Shown here piece after piece: positions 9,283 through 19,826 of a stretch of DNA of 64,000 bases. This DNA is from Massilibacteroides sp. Its GTDB lineage: Bacteria > Bacteroidota > Bacteroidia > Bacteroidales > Tannerellaceae. The stretch is taken from assembly GCA_028708075.1 (NCBI GenBank), contig JAQVZS010000002.1, positions 1-64,000 of the forward strand. The letters run 5' to 3'. A program made the translations under genes and the position numbers. Below the pieces are notes generated by a model that saw only the letters and a list, made by a program, of their open reading frames with translations, had not been told where the DNA came from and searched no databases. Within the stretch, counting starts at the first letter, position 1. Each line of letters starts with the position of its first letter.

Positions 9283-9492
9283 CTACTTAGTCTCTTTTGA
9301 AGAGACAAGCAATTCCTTAATATCCACATTCAGCACTTTCGCTATCGCTAAAAGCGTATCTAACGAAGGTTGCGTTTCATTGGTACACCAACGGGAAATA
9401 GTCGCTTCATTCTTCCCTAATGTTTCTGCCAGCCATTTGCCGGTTCGCTTTTGTTCCACCAGAACAACCTTAAGCCTATTTATTTCTTTCAT
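9283..9492 (-). CDS. Small helix-turn-helix (XRE-family) transcriptional regulator
   Basis: MKEINRLKVVLVEQKRTGKWLAETLGKNEATISRWCTNETQPSLDTLLAIAKVLNVDIKELLVSSKE is a typical HTH_3 domain. Start trimmed from 9570. It lies directly upstream of mod on the same strand. Confidence 0.85.
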   Translation of the reverse strand: MKEINRLKVVLVEQKRTGKWLAETLGKNEATISRWCTNETQPSLDTLLAIAKVLNVDIKELLVSSKETK

Positions 9493-9712
9493 CGGTAATA
9501 TTCTTGATGTTTTATGTAAATATATTGATTTTTTATAAATCCGGATTATTAATTTACCTTTTTCTACCAATAGAAAATACAGTCCGTTATATTAGGTAAA
9601 AACAATAAACATAGCGATTATGGTTGTTCAAATGCATCTGATTTTTTGTTACAAATTTAGTTTACTTAGAGTTTCCGGCACTATGTAAATTTGCCCAAAC
9701 TACTCATTTAAT

Positions 9713-10921
9713 TTATTCTTTTCGGGAAGCTCCGATACTGGCTGCTGCGGTGAATAAAATGTCCGTTGAGGAATTTAAGGATGTTTCCATTGAGTCTTGA
9801 ATGACACTGATCGTCATTCCCACTCCAACAACCATCATGGCGGTGTCTGTCGGAATATTAAATAGGCTGGCGGCAACGGGGATAAGCAGCAGTGAACCTC
9901 CAGGGACTCCGGATGCTCCGCAGGCTCCTAAAGCGGAAATAACACTCAGAAGAATGGCCGTAAGAATATCCACTTTAATTCCTAAAGTATAAACAGCAGC
10001 CAGCGTAAGGATGGTAATCGTAACCGCCGCTCCTTCCATATTAATGGTTGCTCCTAACGGTATACTGACAGAATAGGTGTCTTTGTCGAGATTTAATTTT
10101 CGTGCCAGATTCAGGTTTACCGGAACATTTGCTGCAGAACTTCGAGTGAAAAAAGCTGTGATTCCACTTTCTTTCAGACAGGTAAATACTAAAGGGTAAG
10201 GATTCTTTCTTATTTTCTGAAAGACGATTAGTGGATTGATGATTAGGGCGATAAACAACATCGTACCGACTAAAACCAATACAACATGCAAATATTCCAG
10301 TAACGTGGCGAGTCCCGTGTCGGCAATCGTAGACGCGACTAATCCCATGATACCGATCGGCGCGAAACGGATAATAACCCGGATCAGTTTAATAACAATA
10401 TCCGATAGGTCGTTAAAGAATTGCTTCGTGTGATCCGAGCAGCTACGCATAAAAACACCAATCCCGATTGCCCAGGCCAAAATTCCGATAAAATTAGTCT
10501 GGATAATCGCATGAATCGGATTGTCCACAATTTTGAAAAGAATATCTCTGAAAACATCGGAAATTCCGGTCGGTGGCAATAAATTGACAGTTTCACTGCC
10601 GCGAAGAGTAATATAGGATGGAAAACACACACTGGCCAATACCGCAGTTACGGCAGATAAAAAGGTTCCTAAAAGGTAGAGGTACAAAACTGATTTAATA
10701 TTTGTTTTTTGTTCGCTTTTATGATTTGCGATGGAAGAAATAATCAGCAGAAAAACTAAAATCGGTGCAGCCGCTTTTAAGGCCATCAGGAACAATTCAC
10801 CCAAGAAATATAAAGAAGAAGCAAATTCGGGCACGGTTATGCCTAATACAATACCCACAAGCAAGCCAATTGTTATTTGTACTACCAAATTTCCCTTTAC
10901 GATATATTCTGTGATTTTCAT
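9713..10921 (-). CDS. sstT: Serine/threonine:sodium symporter SstT-like (dicarboxylate:cation symporter family)
   Basis: [58 protein letters not shown] and multiple TM segments. Confidence 0.88.
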   Translation of the reverse strand: MKITEYIVKGNLVVQITIGLLVGIVLGITVPEFASSLYFLGELFLMALKAAAPILVFLLIISSIANHKSEQKTNIKSVLYLYLLGTFLSAVTAVLASVCFPSYITLRGSETVNLLPPTGISDVFRDILFKIVDNPIHAIIQTNFIGILAWAIGIGVFMRSCSDHTKQFFNDLSDIVIKLIRVIIRFAPIGIMGLVASTIADTGLATLLEYLHVVLVLVGTMLFIALIINPLIVFQKIRKNPYPLVFTCLKESGITAFFTRSSAANVPVNLNLARKLNLDKDTYSVSIPLGATINMEGAAVTITILTLAAVYTLGIKVDILTAILLSVISALGACGASGVPGGSLLLIPVAASLFNIPTDTAMMVVGVGMTISVIQDSMETSLNSSTDILFTAAASIGASRKE

Positions 10922-10978
10922 GTTTGATTATAAGTTAAAGATGAATGATTTTTAGTTGTTTTGACGATCCTTTCCGAT

Positions 10979-12682
10979 TTATTCAAAGAGAACCGGCAGT
11001 TGTCCGTTGTTCTTAATATCGATGTTTTTGGCGTTTTTGATATATATAGCGTTCTCAGAACCGGATATTTCATTATTATGAATATCAATTCCATCAGTAT
11101 CGGAAATATAAATCGCGTTTTTCCCTACTGCTTCGATTACATTATTGCGGATGATGATGGTGCGATTCAGGATATTTGTTTTTGTTTTGGCTCCGTTTAC
11201 TTCCGCACTGATAGCCGTACCTTTTTGCGTGCCATGCCCGTATCCGCAACCAACAATCCAATTGTTCTCAATCAAGATTTGCTGAACCGGACCGCTTTCG
11301 CGCCAGGAAGCTTCCGCACCTAATTGTATTGCCGATCCACTACTACTTTGAATTACGTTTCCGGCAATTCGTACCTCTTTCGTTTTGATGAGAAAAGCCC
11401 TTGCCATATGACTTCTTACGGTATTATTGATTATTTCGACAGAAGGTCTCCGGGTAATATTTGTGATATAGTAATTTTCCGGATCGTATCGGAAGTTCTT
11501 ATCTAATGTGACTATTACTCTCCAGTCTTTTTCCGAAGTCGTTACTTCGTCAACTCGATAATATTCCACCGGAGTTAGGTTTTCTTTAGATACTAATGCA
11601 AGCGTATCTCCCGGGTCCGGATAATCTAGAGATAAGGCATGAAGGTCAGCTTCTTCAACAGCTATTTTCAGGCTTCGCGGATTCTTTTCTTTGTACAAGC
11701 TCCAGTAATAATTATGAATATTGGTACAATCATCTCCCTGTCCGCCGAACTTACACCCTTCAAATTTTATTTTCCCTTTGCAACTGGTGAAATGTGTTGC
11801 ATCCGTATTGGTTGAAGTAACCGTGCCCGGAGCTGGTATTACCTGTAAATTTTTGAGTGTGATATTCTCAGAACGATGTCCAACGACTCCCATGCCCGGC
11901 TGACTGTGGATTGTTACATCTTCTAATGTGATATTGGAAGATTCCTTGATGAGAATACCTGCCCGCCCATGTCCGGAATGCCTCAAAATACAAAGATCAC
12001 CTGTTTGAGGTTTACATTGAGAATAAACCCGTATCGTTTGTGGGTCAATCAGTTCTTTGCGCTCATTCCAACCTCCGGTATATATCCGTTGTTTATTCAT
12101 GTCGTAAAAATGAACCCTGCCGGTTATCCGCTCGGTCAGAAAAGGATATTTAACCGTATCCACCCGCATATCAAAATAAGTTGAAGTAGATTCGATAATA
12201 ACACCTGTGGTAAAAGGTGGGCGTTTATGGGCTAGTTTCAATCCTTTGATAAGGACATTTTCCGCATTCGTAATCGATAAAGCTTCATACCATCCTTCCT
12301 GAACAAGCGTAACGCCGGCAGCGTCTATGGTAATATGGTTAAAACGATCTAAATCCAAACCAATTACATAGTCTGCCTTCGGATAAAAAAAATGACCTTG
12401 TACATCTTCTCCATATTGTCCGTTGATTGCTTTATATTCGTGTTCCAACGCGTTATCATCTATCAAGTTATAAACTCCCGGTTCGATATAAAGGTTGGTT
12501 CCAGGATGCGTACGACAATGGTTTAGAGCTAATTGAAAAGCGTCACGGTCGTTCTTCCCATCATTTGGGATCGCACCATAGTCCGATAATCGAATGCGTT
12601 CGTTCGATTCCGCATACGCCATCACATAATTCTGTAGTATTGTTATCCCAAAACAAAATAAATAAAAGATTCGCTTTTTCAT
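10979..12682 (-). CDS. Secreted right-handed parallel beta-helix protein, GH110 (alpha-1,3-galactosidase)-like
   Basis: Signal peptide, then LSDYGAIPNDGKNDRDAFQLALNHCR and repeated beta-helix strands. CKFGGQGDDCTNIHNYYWSL resembles the catalytic DD region of GH110. Confidence 0.65.
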   Translation of the reverse strand: MKKRIFYLFCFGITILQNYVMAYAESNERIRLSDYGAIPNDGKNDRDAFQLALNHCRTHPGTNLYIEPGVYNLIDDNALEHEYKAINGQYGEDVQGHFFYPKADYVIGLDLDRFNHITIDAAGVTLVQEGWYEALSITNAENVLIKGLKLAHKRPPFTTGVIIESTSTYFDMRVDTVKYPFLTERITGRVHFYDMNKQRIYTGGWNERKELIDPQTIRVYSQCKPQTGDLCILRHSGHGRAGILIKESSNITLEDVTIHSQPGMGVVGHRSENITLKNLQVIPAPGTVTSTNTDATHFTSCKGKIKFEGCKFGGQGDDCTNIHNYYWSLYKEKNPRSLKIAVEEADLHALSLDYPDPGDTLALVSKENLTPVEYYRVDEVTTSEKDWRVIVTLDKNFRYDPENYYITNITRRPSVEIINNTVRSHMARAFLIKTKEVRIAGNVIQSSSGSAIQLGAEASWRESGPVQQILIENNWIVGCGYGHGTQKGTAISAEVNGAKTKTNILNRTIIIRNNVIEAVGKNAIYISDTDGIDIHNNEISGSENAIYIKNAKNIDIKNNGQLPVLFE

Positions 12683-12733
12683 CTTTCGTGTTTGATTCGA
12701 TTGATTTTAGCGAATAAAAGTACCGAAAAGTTT

Positions 12734-14248
12734 TCAGAAAACGATGCCGGCGGATAAGCTGTATTGGTAATTCGTTAGATTTCCTACCCATGATGCGTAA
12801 TTGCCTTCGGCTTTCAGGTAAAGGGTTCGGTTTTGAGGAAGCGTATAATCTGCTCGCAATGAACAAGTACAGGAAGTCTTGTTTTCGGATAAGTATGCAT
12901 AATTATTCCGAAGTATTTGTGTTACGTATCTCTCTTCGGAAAGTCCGGTAAGCAGAATTTCCCGGTCTATGTTTTTCCGGATGGTAATGCCTGTTGTGGC
13001 ATGGAAAAGCAGTTTTTTCAATGGAAAGGAAAGATGTACGTCTGCTTTACCGTATCCATTCGTAAATGTCATTTTCCGAATAGGATCCAGATAGTTTTCG
13101 TTTGATTGTTCTATGCCGAATAGAGGAATAATATACCAGGACAATAACTGATTTTTTTCTACACCATACAGGAACGATAGTTCTGCTTGAGTTATTTCGT
13201 GCGTATAAAGTGAAGCGGAACTGATTTTTTCATAAATATTACTTTGAGGAATGGAAAAACGATGTTCCGTTCCTTCTCTTTTTCTTCTTTGGACTTGAAT
13301 TTTTGCAACCCAATGTTTTTCTGCTTTTGTTTTCCGGAAGCAAGCGTTGATTGCGTATTTTTTTTCAGAGATTTCGGATATGGGTAGGTAAAGTAAATTG
13401 CTGACTTGTTTTTCGTACTGAAAATGCTGATAATCCAGATCGATAAGCAATCCCTGTCCTGATACAGGCAAAAGTTGTAATGCCGCTCCATAGGTGTTTC
13501 CATTGTATAGGATCTTATAGGCGTTTTGTTTCCCGGCAAATAGATACATGTCCGTTCCTAAGCCGGAAGAATGGTAAACGGTGGGTATACCAATGTTACT
13601 GCGAAAAACAATGCTGTTCTTTTGTTTGTATTTACGTAGAATAAGATTTCCTCCTAAAGCGTATTTAGTATTTATTTGATAGTTTATCCCCAGGTGTAAT
13701 AATAAATCCGAAACGGTATTATCGGGCCGAGGATCTTTTGTGCGATATTGTTGTAAAGCTCTGTACGCTAATTGTAATCCCCACGTGATGCGATCGTTGC
13801 TTTGAGCATAACCTCCCTCAAAGGTATATTCTTCATTATGAAGGTTATTGCCTCCAACCGTATCACTCATCACATAGGGATATACAAGGGTATAATCTGC
13901 GCTTTCGTTCCATTTTACTTGATCTTTTTTCCTGTTTTTATACTCGACATTTCCCCAAAGTGTTTTATTTCCGAGTTTTTGAACCGTTACGGCCTGAAGA
14001 GCAAATTGATTTTTCAGAAATCCTTCCTGCGCTAAAAAAGCTTCGTGATCCGAACGGGTCATCGTTGTTTTTAGTTCGGTGTATTCCGGATAATTCAAAA
14101 TGGGCATCACCGCCGGGTTGTGCTGGACAAAATCGATCATGTGCGTCAAAGGGGATAAGCGTTTCTGTATCCTTACAGAGATCGTATCTTCTGCATGGAT
14201 CATAATAAACGGGAAAAAAACTAAAATAAACAAGAAAAGAAAGCGCAT
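12734..14248 (-). CDS. DUF6850-family-like outer-membrane beta-barrel protein
   Basis: 504 aa with signal peptide. Amphipathic beta-strand pattern, C-terminal aromatic (SLSAGIVF). Sits next to TonB receptor and DUF4876-like genes. Confidence 0.6.
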   Translation of the reverse strand: MRFLFLFILVFFPFIMIHAEDTISVRIQKRLSPLTHMIDFVQHNPAVMPILNYPEYTELKTTMTRSDHEAFLAQEGFLKNQFALQAVTVQKLGNKTLWGNVEYKNRKKDQVKWNESADYTLVYPYVMSDTVGGNNLHNEEYTFEGGYAQSNDRITWGLQLAYRALQQYRTKDPRPDNTVSDLLLHLGINYQINTKYALGGNLILRKYKQKNSIVFRSNIGIPTVYHSSGLGTDMYLFAGKQNAYKILYNGNTYGAALQLLPVSGQGLLIDLDYQHFQYEKQVSNLLYLPISEISEKKYAINACFRKTKAEKHWVAKIQVQRRKREGTEHRFSIPQSNIYEKISSASLYTHEITQAELSFLYGVEKNQLLSWYIIPLFGIEQSNENYLDPIRKMTFTNGYGKADVHLSFPLKKLLFHATTGITIRKNIDREILLTGLSEERYVTQILRNNYAYLSENKTSCTCSLRADYTLPQNRTLYLKAEGNYASWVGNLTNYQYSLSAGIVF

Positions 14249-14268
14249 CTCTAAAAACGTTTAAAAGA

Positions 14269-15486
14269 TTATTTCAGTGTAATCGGGGTCTGCGGATTAA
14301 AATCCAGCTTCGAATTATTCGTATCCATTAATACTTCACGTCCGTCAATGGTTCCGGCGACTTTACGCTGTACGCTCTTTCCATATCTTTCCGGGTCTTT
14401 ATCGATTGTTCCGCTGTATGTCCAGCCCATATCTAATGAAGGGTCGGTCACGATCCATTGGAATTCTGATTCCACGCTGAGGTTTACCGCGTCTTCGATC
14501 CATTCGTTCGGGATTTTGTAATAATCGTCGTCCAAGTCGAATGACCATTCTTCAAAAACAAATACCCAACTGCAGGTGTAAACATAATCTTTCAGATAGG
14601 TGTCCGTGTCGACCCCCAAGCGGCCTAATACGTAGCTTTTAAATCCGCGGTTGTGAATAACCATGTTCCCCATAATATTCTTCATGTTGGGAACATCGGG
14701 GTTATCCGTGTCGCTCATATTCGAATTATTATAAATAATCTCGAAATCAGCCTTGCTTAAGTCAATGGAATTAGAATTAATCTCTTTATAGTTGACCGCA
14801 TCGATTGCAATAATAAACGATCCTCCCGGTGTTATCGGATGGTCGGTTCCGGAGCCAGGAACCATAATCATGGAAGAAGCCGTGAAATGGGTAGATAGGA
14901 TATCCGGCGTATACGTTTGTTTATCTACTGTCAGGAACTCGGAATCCGAAATAAACAATCCGTCGGCATATAAAGTCTCATCCGAATTGTTGTAAATAAT
15001 AAAATATTGGTCGGACGTTTGTAGCCCTTCCGGCGTAAGCGATCCGGAAAAGAAGATTTCCTTAAATACAAATCCGGCGGTAGACGGAGAATAAATAAAC
15101 GAGCTGGCATTTTCGCTTAGCGTTTCGCCGGTAACGACAAGTGCTGCGATGTATGCGCGTATCGGTTTAGAAACGGTTTCGCCATCCACTGAATATTCCG
15201 CCGTTCCTTCCGCTGTAATTTCATAGGTACCTTCGTTTACCGTGAAAGATAATGTTGTTCCGTTGACGACGGCATCTTTAATTTCGGATGCTGTGCCGGT
15301 ATTTTTTTCTTTTACAGATAAAACAATATCCGTTAAGGCCGTATATGTAATCCCTTCCGGAGGGGTTATGAGGAGATTTAAGTTTGTCTTGTTCACGGCA
15401 GGAACATCGTCATCGTCACTGCAGGATATAAAGAAAGATGCGGTTAAGCCCAGCATCAAACAAAAAGTAAATAATTTAATTTTCAT
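14269..15486 (-). CDS. DUF4876-like lipoprotein
   Basis: Lipobox FFISCSDDDD. NLLITPPEGITYTALTDIVLSVKEKNTG, FKEIFFSGSLTPEGLQTSDQYFIIYNNSDETLYADGLFISDSEF is DUF4876-like. Confidence 0.7.
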   Translation of the reverse strand: MKIKLFTFCLMLGLTASFFISCSDDDDVPAVNKTNLNLLITPPEGITYTALTDIVLSVKEKNTGTASEIKDAVVNGTTLSFTVNEGTYEITAEGTAEYSVDGETVSKPIRAYIAALVVTGETLSENASSFIYSPSTAGFVFKEIFFSGSLTPEGLQTSDQYFIIYNNSDETLYADGLFISDSEFLTVDKQTYTPDILSTHFTASSMIMVPGSGTDHPITPGGSFIIAIDAVNYKEINSNSIDLSKADFEIIYNNSNMSDTDNPDVPNMKNIMGNMVIHNRGFKSYVLGRLGVDTDTYLKDYVYTCSWVFVFEEWSFDLDDDYYKIPNEWIEDAVNLSVESEFQWIVTDPSLDMGWTYSGTIDKDPERYGKSVQRKVAGTIDGREVLMDTNNSKLDFNPQTPITLK

Positions 15487-15517
15487 AAGAGTTCTATTTT
15501 TTTAGTGAATACTATCG

Positions 15518-18301
15518 TTATATTTTAATTGTTAATTCAGCTCCGAAATAAGGCGAAGAACTGCGTTTTATGGTGACGTTATTGGCTTTGTAATCTGGCA
15601 AATAATCTAAGATACGGTTCACGAATAAGGATATCCGGAAAGTATCTTTGAACAGTTTGGACATTTTGAAATTGACGTACATACCGAAGGGTACTTTTTC
15701 TGTCATAAATTGTGATTCGTTTACTCGTATAATGAGCCATTGTAAGCGGGTGTCTTCGGCTTCGGCTTCTGTATACGGGTGTTCATTTCCTGCCGGGTCA
15801 ATATAGGCGAACGGCACTCCGCTGTAAGGTTTTGTTCTTTTTTTATAGAACCAAGTACATTGAAATGATGTGGAAAATTCCAGATCTAAATTGGGGATAT
15901 AGGTATCCAGCATGAAATTCGTGTTGAATTGTTCCCGAAAATATCCGCCGGTAGATTCATAGATTCCTATTTCCTGGATAGCTTTTCCTTCAATCAACTG
16001 GCTTGTCCCTTTATAGAGGGGAATACTGTTGTCGTAATTTGTGCGAAACCAAGCTCCATTTACCGTCATTCGAGTTTTTAGCCAATCCAAACGTTTTGTT
16101 GAGAGTGTGAATTCGACTCCTTCTTTTAACGTTGCGCTTCCGTTCGTGTAGGCAGAAAACAGCATCAAGAGTGTATCTGTTTCAAAAGGGACAGACGTTA
16201 GATCTGGCGGGCCGGTTAATTCGGACGAGTTGATTGCCGATTGATCGTATATTTTACGGATTTGTGATTGGGTTTTAATGGCTTCCTTTCGGAAACCGTT
16301 GGTCATTTTTTCCCGGAAATATGTGACTGAAAAATTAGTATTATCGTATGACAAATTCAAACGCATTTCCCATTTCCGGTTAACAGCCGGCTCCAAGTTG
16401 TAATTGATGATTTTATTTTTATATGTTATCAGATTGATGCGTCGGAATTCCGGATTATTATGATAGTAGTTTAACTGGACATGGTCATTATAGATAAAGT
16501 CCGGATACAGTTGCAAAAGTGTTGGCGTTTTTTGGTGCCAGCCTATTCCGCCGGAAAAGGAAAGAATAAGTGGTTTTTCTTTTAATTGAAAAGCAGGAAA
16601 AGTCCATTCGGCGTTTAGGCGCGGATCGAAATACCATTTTTCGTTCATTTTGTATTCTTTGGCTAAGTTAATAATGCTCATTCCCCGTATCCCGGCATTA
16701 ACTTGTAACCGGTTTCTTCCAACAGGAATACCGATTTTATCTTCTACGAAAAAAGCAAGTTCTTCTCCGGCCGGGATGTCCGAATACTTGCGTGGTCGTG
16801 TTGTCATATCCGGACTTGGCGGAAGATTAACGTCGTAAATCTGGCCTTTGCCGAAGTTCTTATCGTATGTCCATTTCATTCCGGCCAGCAGATTATGTAT
16901 AATACCGGCTGTTTTAACATTCATATCGGCTGTTAATTGTGCGAAAAGCGAAAGCGGTTTGCCATCTATGGTTTGTTCGGATATCCAGTTGGCTGGTAGA
17001 TAAATGCCATCTGATTCTCCCTGTTCTGTAGCATTGGGAATGGCTGTTGGCGTAAGAAGTTGAACAAATTTAGTCTGTTTTATTTTATCTAATTCGTAAG
17101 AAGCGGAAGTGATTAGTTCTATTTTTTTTAAAAAGAGCTTTTTTTCAAACGCCCACGATAAGGTGTTGCCCCAGGCAAATCGATTATAGCCCGAATTGTA
17201 TTTATTTGTCAGATTATATCCGATATCCGGATCAGTCTTCACATCGTCCAAGGTGTGTCCGAAATCGACATTGGAATTCCAAATCAAACGAGATGTTTCC
17301 CTCTTATTCCATTCGCGGTTTAAACGAAAAGAGGCATTCAGGCGTTGGTAATTGGTGTAACTGTCGGTTGGAGAACTTTTCGCATCTAAAAAATCCAATC
17401 CGATATTTATATTTGTATTTTCATTCAGGCGAAATCCTTTACTTAAGGCAAATAATTTGGAATTTACATCCGCCTTGAACCGTCCTTCCAATTTCGAAGG
17501 ACCTTTTTTCCGTTCGATTTTTATCAAACCGCTGGTCAGATTTCCATACTTTACGGAAGGAATTCCCCGAACAATCTCTACCCGTTCGATCTGATCCGTA
17601 GAAATTGCCCGCATATCGATGCCACGATTTACTGTATTTCTGCTTTGATTGGCGTAAGATCCATTATTGATTATTATTTCCGGCCCGGCTGTGGTTTGCA
17701 TGTTTGCGTTTGTTGAAATTGGTGAACCATCGATAACAAAGGAAGTCCCTAAAGAAGAAGTGTTATATTTGTTTTGGCTGTCACTTATACTAACGCCTCT
17801 TAGTTCAATAGTTTGCGCCGCAGTAAGTGCTGGATCGGATGCTGAACCGCCGGGTAATAATTCCAATAAATCTTTGAAACTGGATGGCTGCAAATGCTCC
17901 ATAGCTTTGCGGTCGATAACCGAAGAACTCGTTATCCCCCTGGATTCCGAAGCGGTAACGATCACTTCATTCAGACTGTTGATGGTTGAAGTCAGTCGAA
18001 TAGTCAATCTTTCGTCTGCAATTAACTTGATCGTCTGTTCAAAAGGTTTATAAGCTACGTACGAAACCATGAGTTTGTAAGAACCATGAATGATTCCATT
18101 GAGCAAAACCATTCCGTTTTCATCGCTGATAGCACTGTAATTTCGATCTTCACCGTATAAAAAAACAGCTGCGTATTCTAATGGGATTACTTGCTTATCA
18201 TCTTGAATATGAAGAACCAAATTGCACGTATTTTTTCTATTTTCAGCCTGTGATGAGAGGATGAATAAGCTAAATAAGAATATAAGAATACGCGTTTTCA
18301 T
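15518..18301 (-). CDS. TonB-dependent receptor with carboxypeptidase-like regulatory N-terminal domain
   Basis: Signal peptide, carboxypeptidase-like domain, plug (INSLNEVIVTASESRGITSSSVIDRKAMEHLQPSSFKDLLELLPGG), long beta-barrel. Confidence 0.9.
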   Translation of the reverse strand: MKTRILIFLFSLFILSSQAENRKNTCNLVLHIQDDKQVIPLEYAAVFLYGEDRNYSAISDENGMVLLNGIIHGSYKLMVSYVAYKPFEQTIKLIADERLTIRLTSTINSLNEVIVTASESRGITSSSVIDRKAMEHLQPSSFKDLLELLPGGSASDPALTAAQTIELRGVSISDSQNKYNTSSLGTSFVIDGSPISTNANMQTTAGPEIIINNGSYANQSRNTVNRGIDMRAISTDQIERVEIVRGIPSVKYGNLTSGLIKIERKKGPSKLEGRFKADVNSKLFALSKGFRLNENTNINIGLDFLDAKSSPTDSYTNYQRLNASFRLNREWNKRETSRLIWNSNVDFGHTLDDVKTDPDIGYNLTNKYNSGYNRFAWGNTLSWAFEKKLFLKKIELITSASYELDKIKQTKFVQLLTPTAIPNATEQGESDGIYLPANWISEQTIDGKPLSLFAQLTADMNVKTAGIIHNLLAGMKWTYDKNFGKGQIYDVNLPPSPDMTTRPRKYSDIPAGEELAFFVEDKIGIPVGRNRLQVNAGIRGMSIINLAKEYKMNEKWYFDPRLNAEWTFPAFQLKEKPLILSFSGGIGWHQKTPTLLQLYPDFIYNDHVQLNYYHNNPEFRRINLITYKNKIINYNLEPAVNRKWEMRLNLSYDNTNFSVTYFREKMTNGFRKEAIKTQSQIRKIYDQSAINSSELTGPPDLTSVPFETDTLLMLFSAYTNGSATLKEGVEFTLSTKRLDWLKTRMTVNGAWFRTNYDNSIPLYKGTSQLIEGKAIQEIGIYESTGGYFREQFNTNFMLDTYIPNLDLEFSTSFQCTWFYKKRTKPYSGVPFAYIDPAGNEHPYTEAEAEDTRLQWLIIRVNESQFMTEKVPFGMYVNFKMSKLFKDTFRISLFVNRILDYLPDYKANNVTIKRSSSPYFGAELTIKI

Positions 18302-18310
18302 TTTAGTCCT

Positions 18311-19543
18311 TTATTTATTTCGGAAACCGGGCAAAAGAAACAAAGCTAACAGTCCCACTATTCCCGTGAAGAGTATGTAGCCCGCGAAAAGTCTTTTTTC
18401 CTTTTTAGTATTGGGAACAAAAAATAAGATTAGAAATGCCAGAAGGATGTGAACCGGTAGAAATGAATAACCGGTAAAAATAATTTTCGGGTAGATATAA
18501 TTCGTGTTGGAATGTTCGAAAGTAAGGAATAAAGGGAACATCCATTTTGCTGTAAAGTCCCATCGATCGGGAGTGCTTTTTATTTCGTGTTTTGCTACCT
18601 GTTCAAGTGTTTCTGTTTTTAGCGCATAACAAGATAACCGATTAGGACGGGTGACTGTTATCGTCCAATAAAGCAGGTTCCCCATAACAAGCATTTCGTC
18701 ATTTTTAAGGTTTAGCGCGTCCATATCCAATTTCAACGGTTTATATTTCCCGGAATCTTCTTCGAGAATATAAGTAAAACCTTCCGTATCAAAAAGAAAA
18801 CCGTAAAAACGCATATCCGCGACTTCAGTCATGGAAAAATGTGCGATTTTGATTTTTTCGCCGAGATGTGTATTCCGTACAAACGGACGTCCGTTTACCA
18901 TTTTGATATGGAACAATTCTCCTTTACTATCGAGCGAAAAATATCCTTCGTCGTATGCTTTCATCGGATTCATATTGCCAGATATCCATTGAGCTGGGAA
19001 AGAATAACCCGCTTTTTCAATTGCTTTTTGGAAAACAGCACTTTTCTGGACATCTGTCGTGTTCGATTTTATGTCGATAAATTCAATGCGGTCGGTAAAG
19101 CGGAACATATCTTGTGGAGTTTCTCCGTTTACTCGTTTCGGCATGGCTTCATACATGATATAAAGTCCGGTTTCCGGAGCAAGAAAACTTTCCGGATGAT
19201 AACGGTAAATCACATTTTTCATTCGAATCAGAGGTCCGTCGATTTTGTGCCCGTCAATTGAATCCGGCAGATTCCCGTCGATGATTAGTTGCCTGAAGTT
19301 AAGCATTGGAAGTAAAGAATCGAATTGTGCTTGTGTATAGGTATTCCCATTCCGGTCATACATAGGAAACTCTTTGTTCACAAAATCAATAAAACAGAAA
19401 TCCCTTAAGAGTGAACTGTAATACATAAAAGGATAATCATTCCGCGTATCCGTAGCCTTTTGGACAAAAAAGGGGATTGCCCAGAAACCTATTATTGTGG
19501 AAGACAGTAAGATTAGCAGATAAATAATGGATTGTTTTTTCAT
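18311..19543 (-). CDS. DUF4857-like membrane protein
   Basis: 410 aa with N-terminal TM and C-terminal TM segments. MYYSSLLRDFCFIDFVNKEFPMYDRNGNTYTQAQFDSLLPMLNFRQLIIDGNLPDSIDG is DUF4857-like. Confidence 0.65.
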   Translation of the reverse strand: MKKQSIIYLLILLSSTIIGFWAIPFFVQKATDTRNDYPFMYYSSLLRDFCFIDFVNKEFPMYDRNGNTYTQAQFDSLLPMLNFRQLIIDGNLPDSIDGHKIDGPLIRMKNVIYRYHPESFLAPETGLYIMYEAMPKRVNGETPQDMFRFTDRIEFIDIKSNTTDVQKSAVFQKAIEKAGYSFPAQWISGNMNPMKAYDEGYFSLDSKGELFHIKMVNGRPFVRNTHLGEKIKIAHFSMTEVADMRFYGFLFDTEGFTYILEEDSGKYKPLKLDMDALNLKNDEMLVMGNLLYWTITVTRPNRLSCYALKTETLEQVAKHEIKSTPDRWDFTAKWMFPLFLTFEHSNTNYIYPKIIFTGYSFLPVHILLAFLILFFVPNTKKEKRLFAGYILFTGIVGLLALFLLPGFRNK

Positions 19544-19826
19544 CGTTTTTATTGTTATATGGGTTTTAATCCATTCTTAGTAGAAGAGAATTTGCCGCCT
19601 GATTTTACGTATGCAAAGGTCGGTAACAAAAAAAGGTTACTCAATACCGACTAATAATGATTTTAATTTGAATTATACCTTATAATGAGTATAGGAAATT
19701 TTTTTCATAGTTGAAAAGTTCTATTTTTATGAATTGATAGATTAAAGTTTGGTAGAAGAAGTAAAAAATGAACCGGTGATGTAATAAAAGGAAAAAGACC
19801 TTCGACTAATAGAGAAAAGCAATGAA

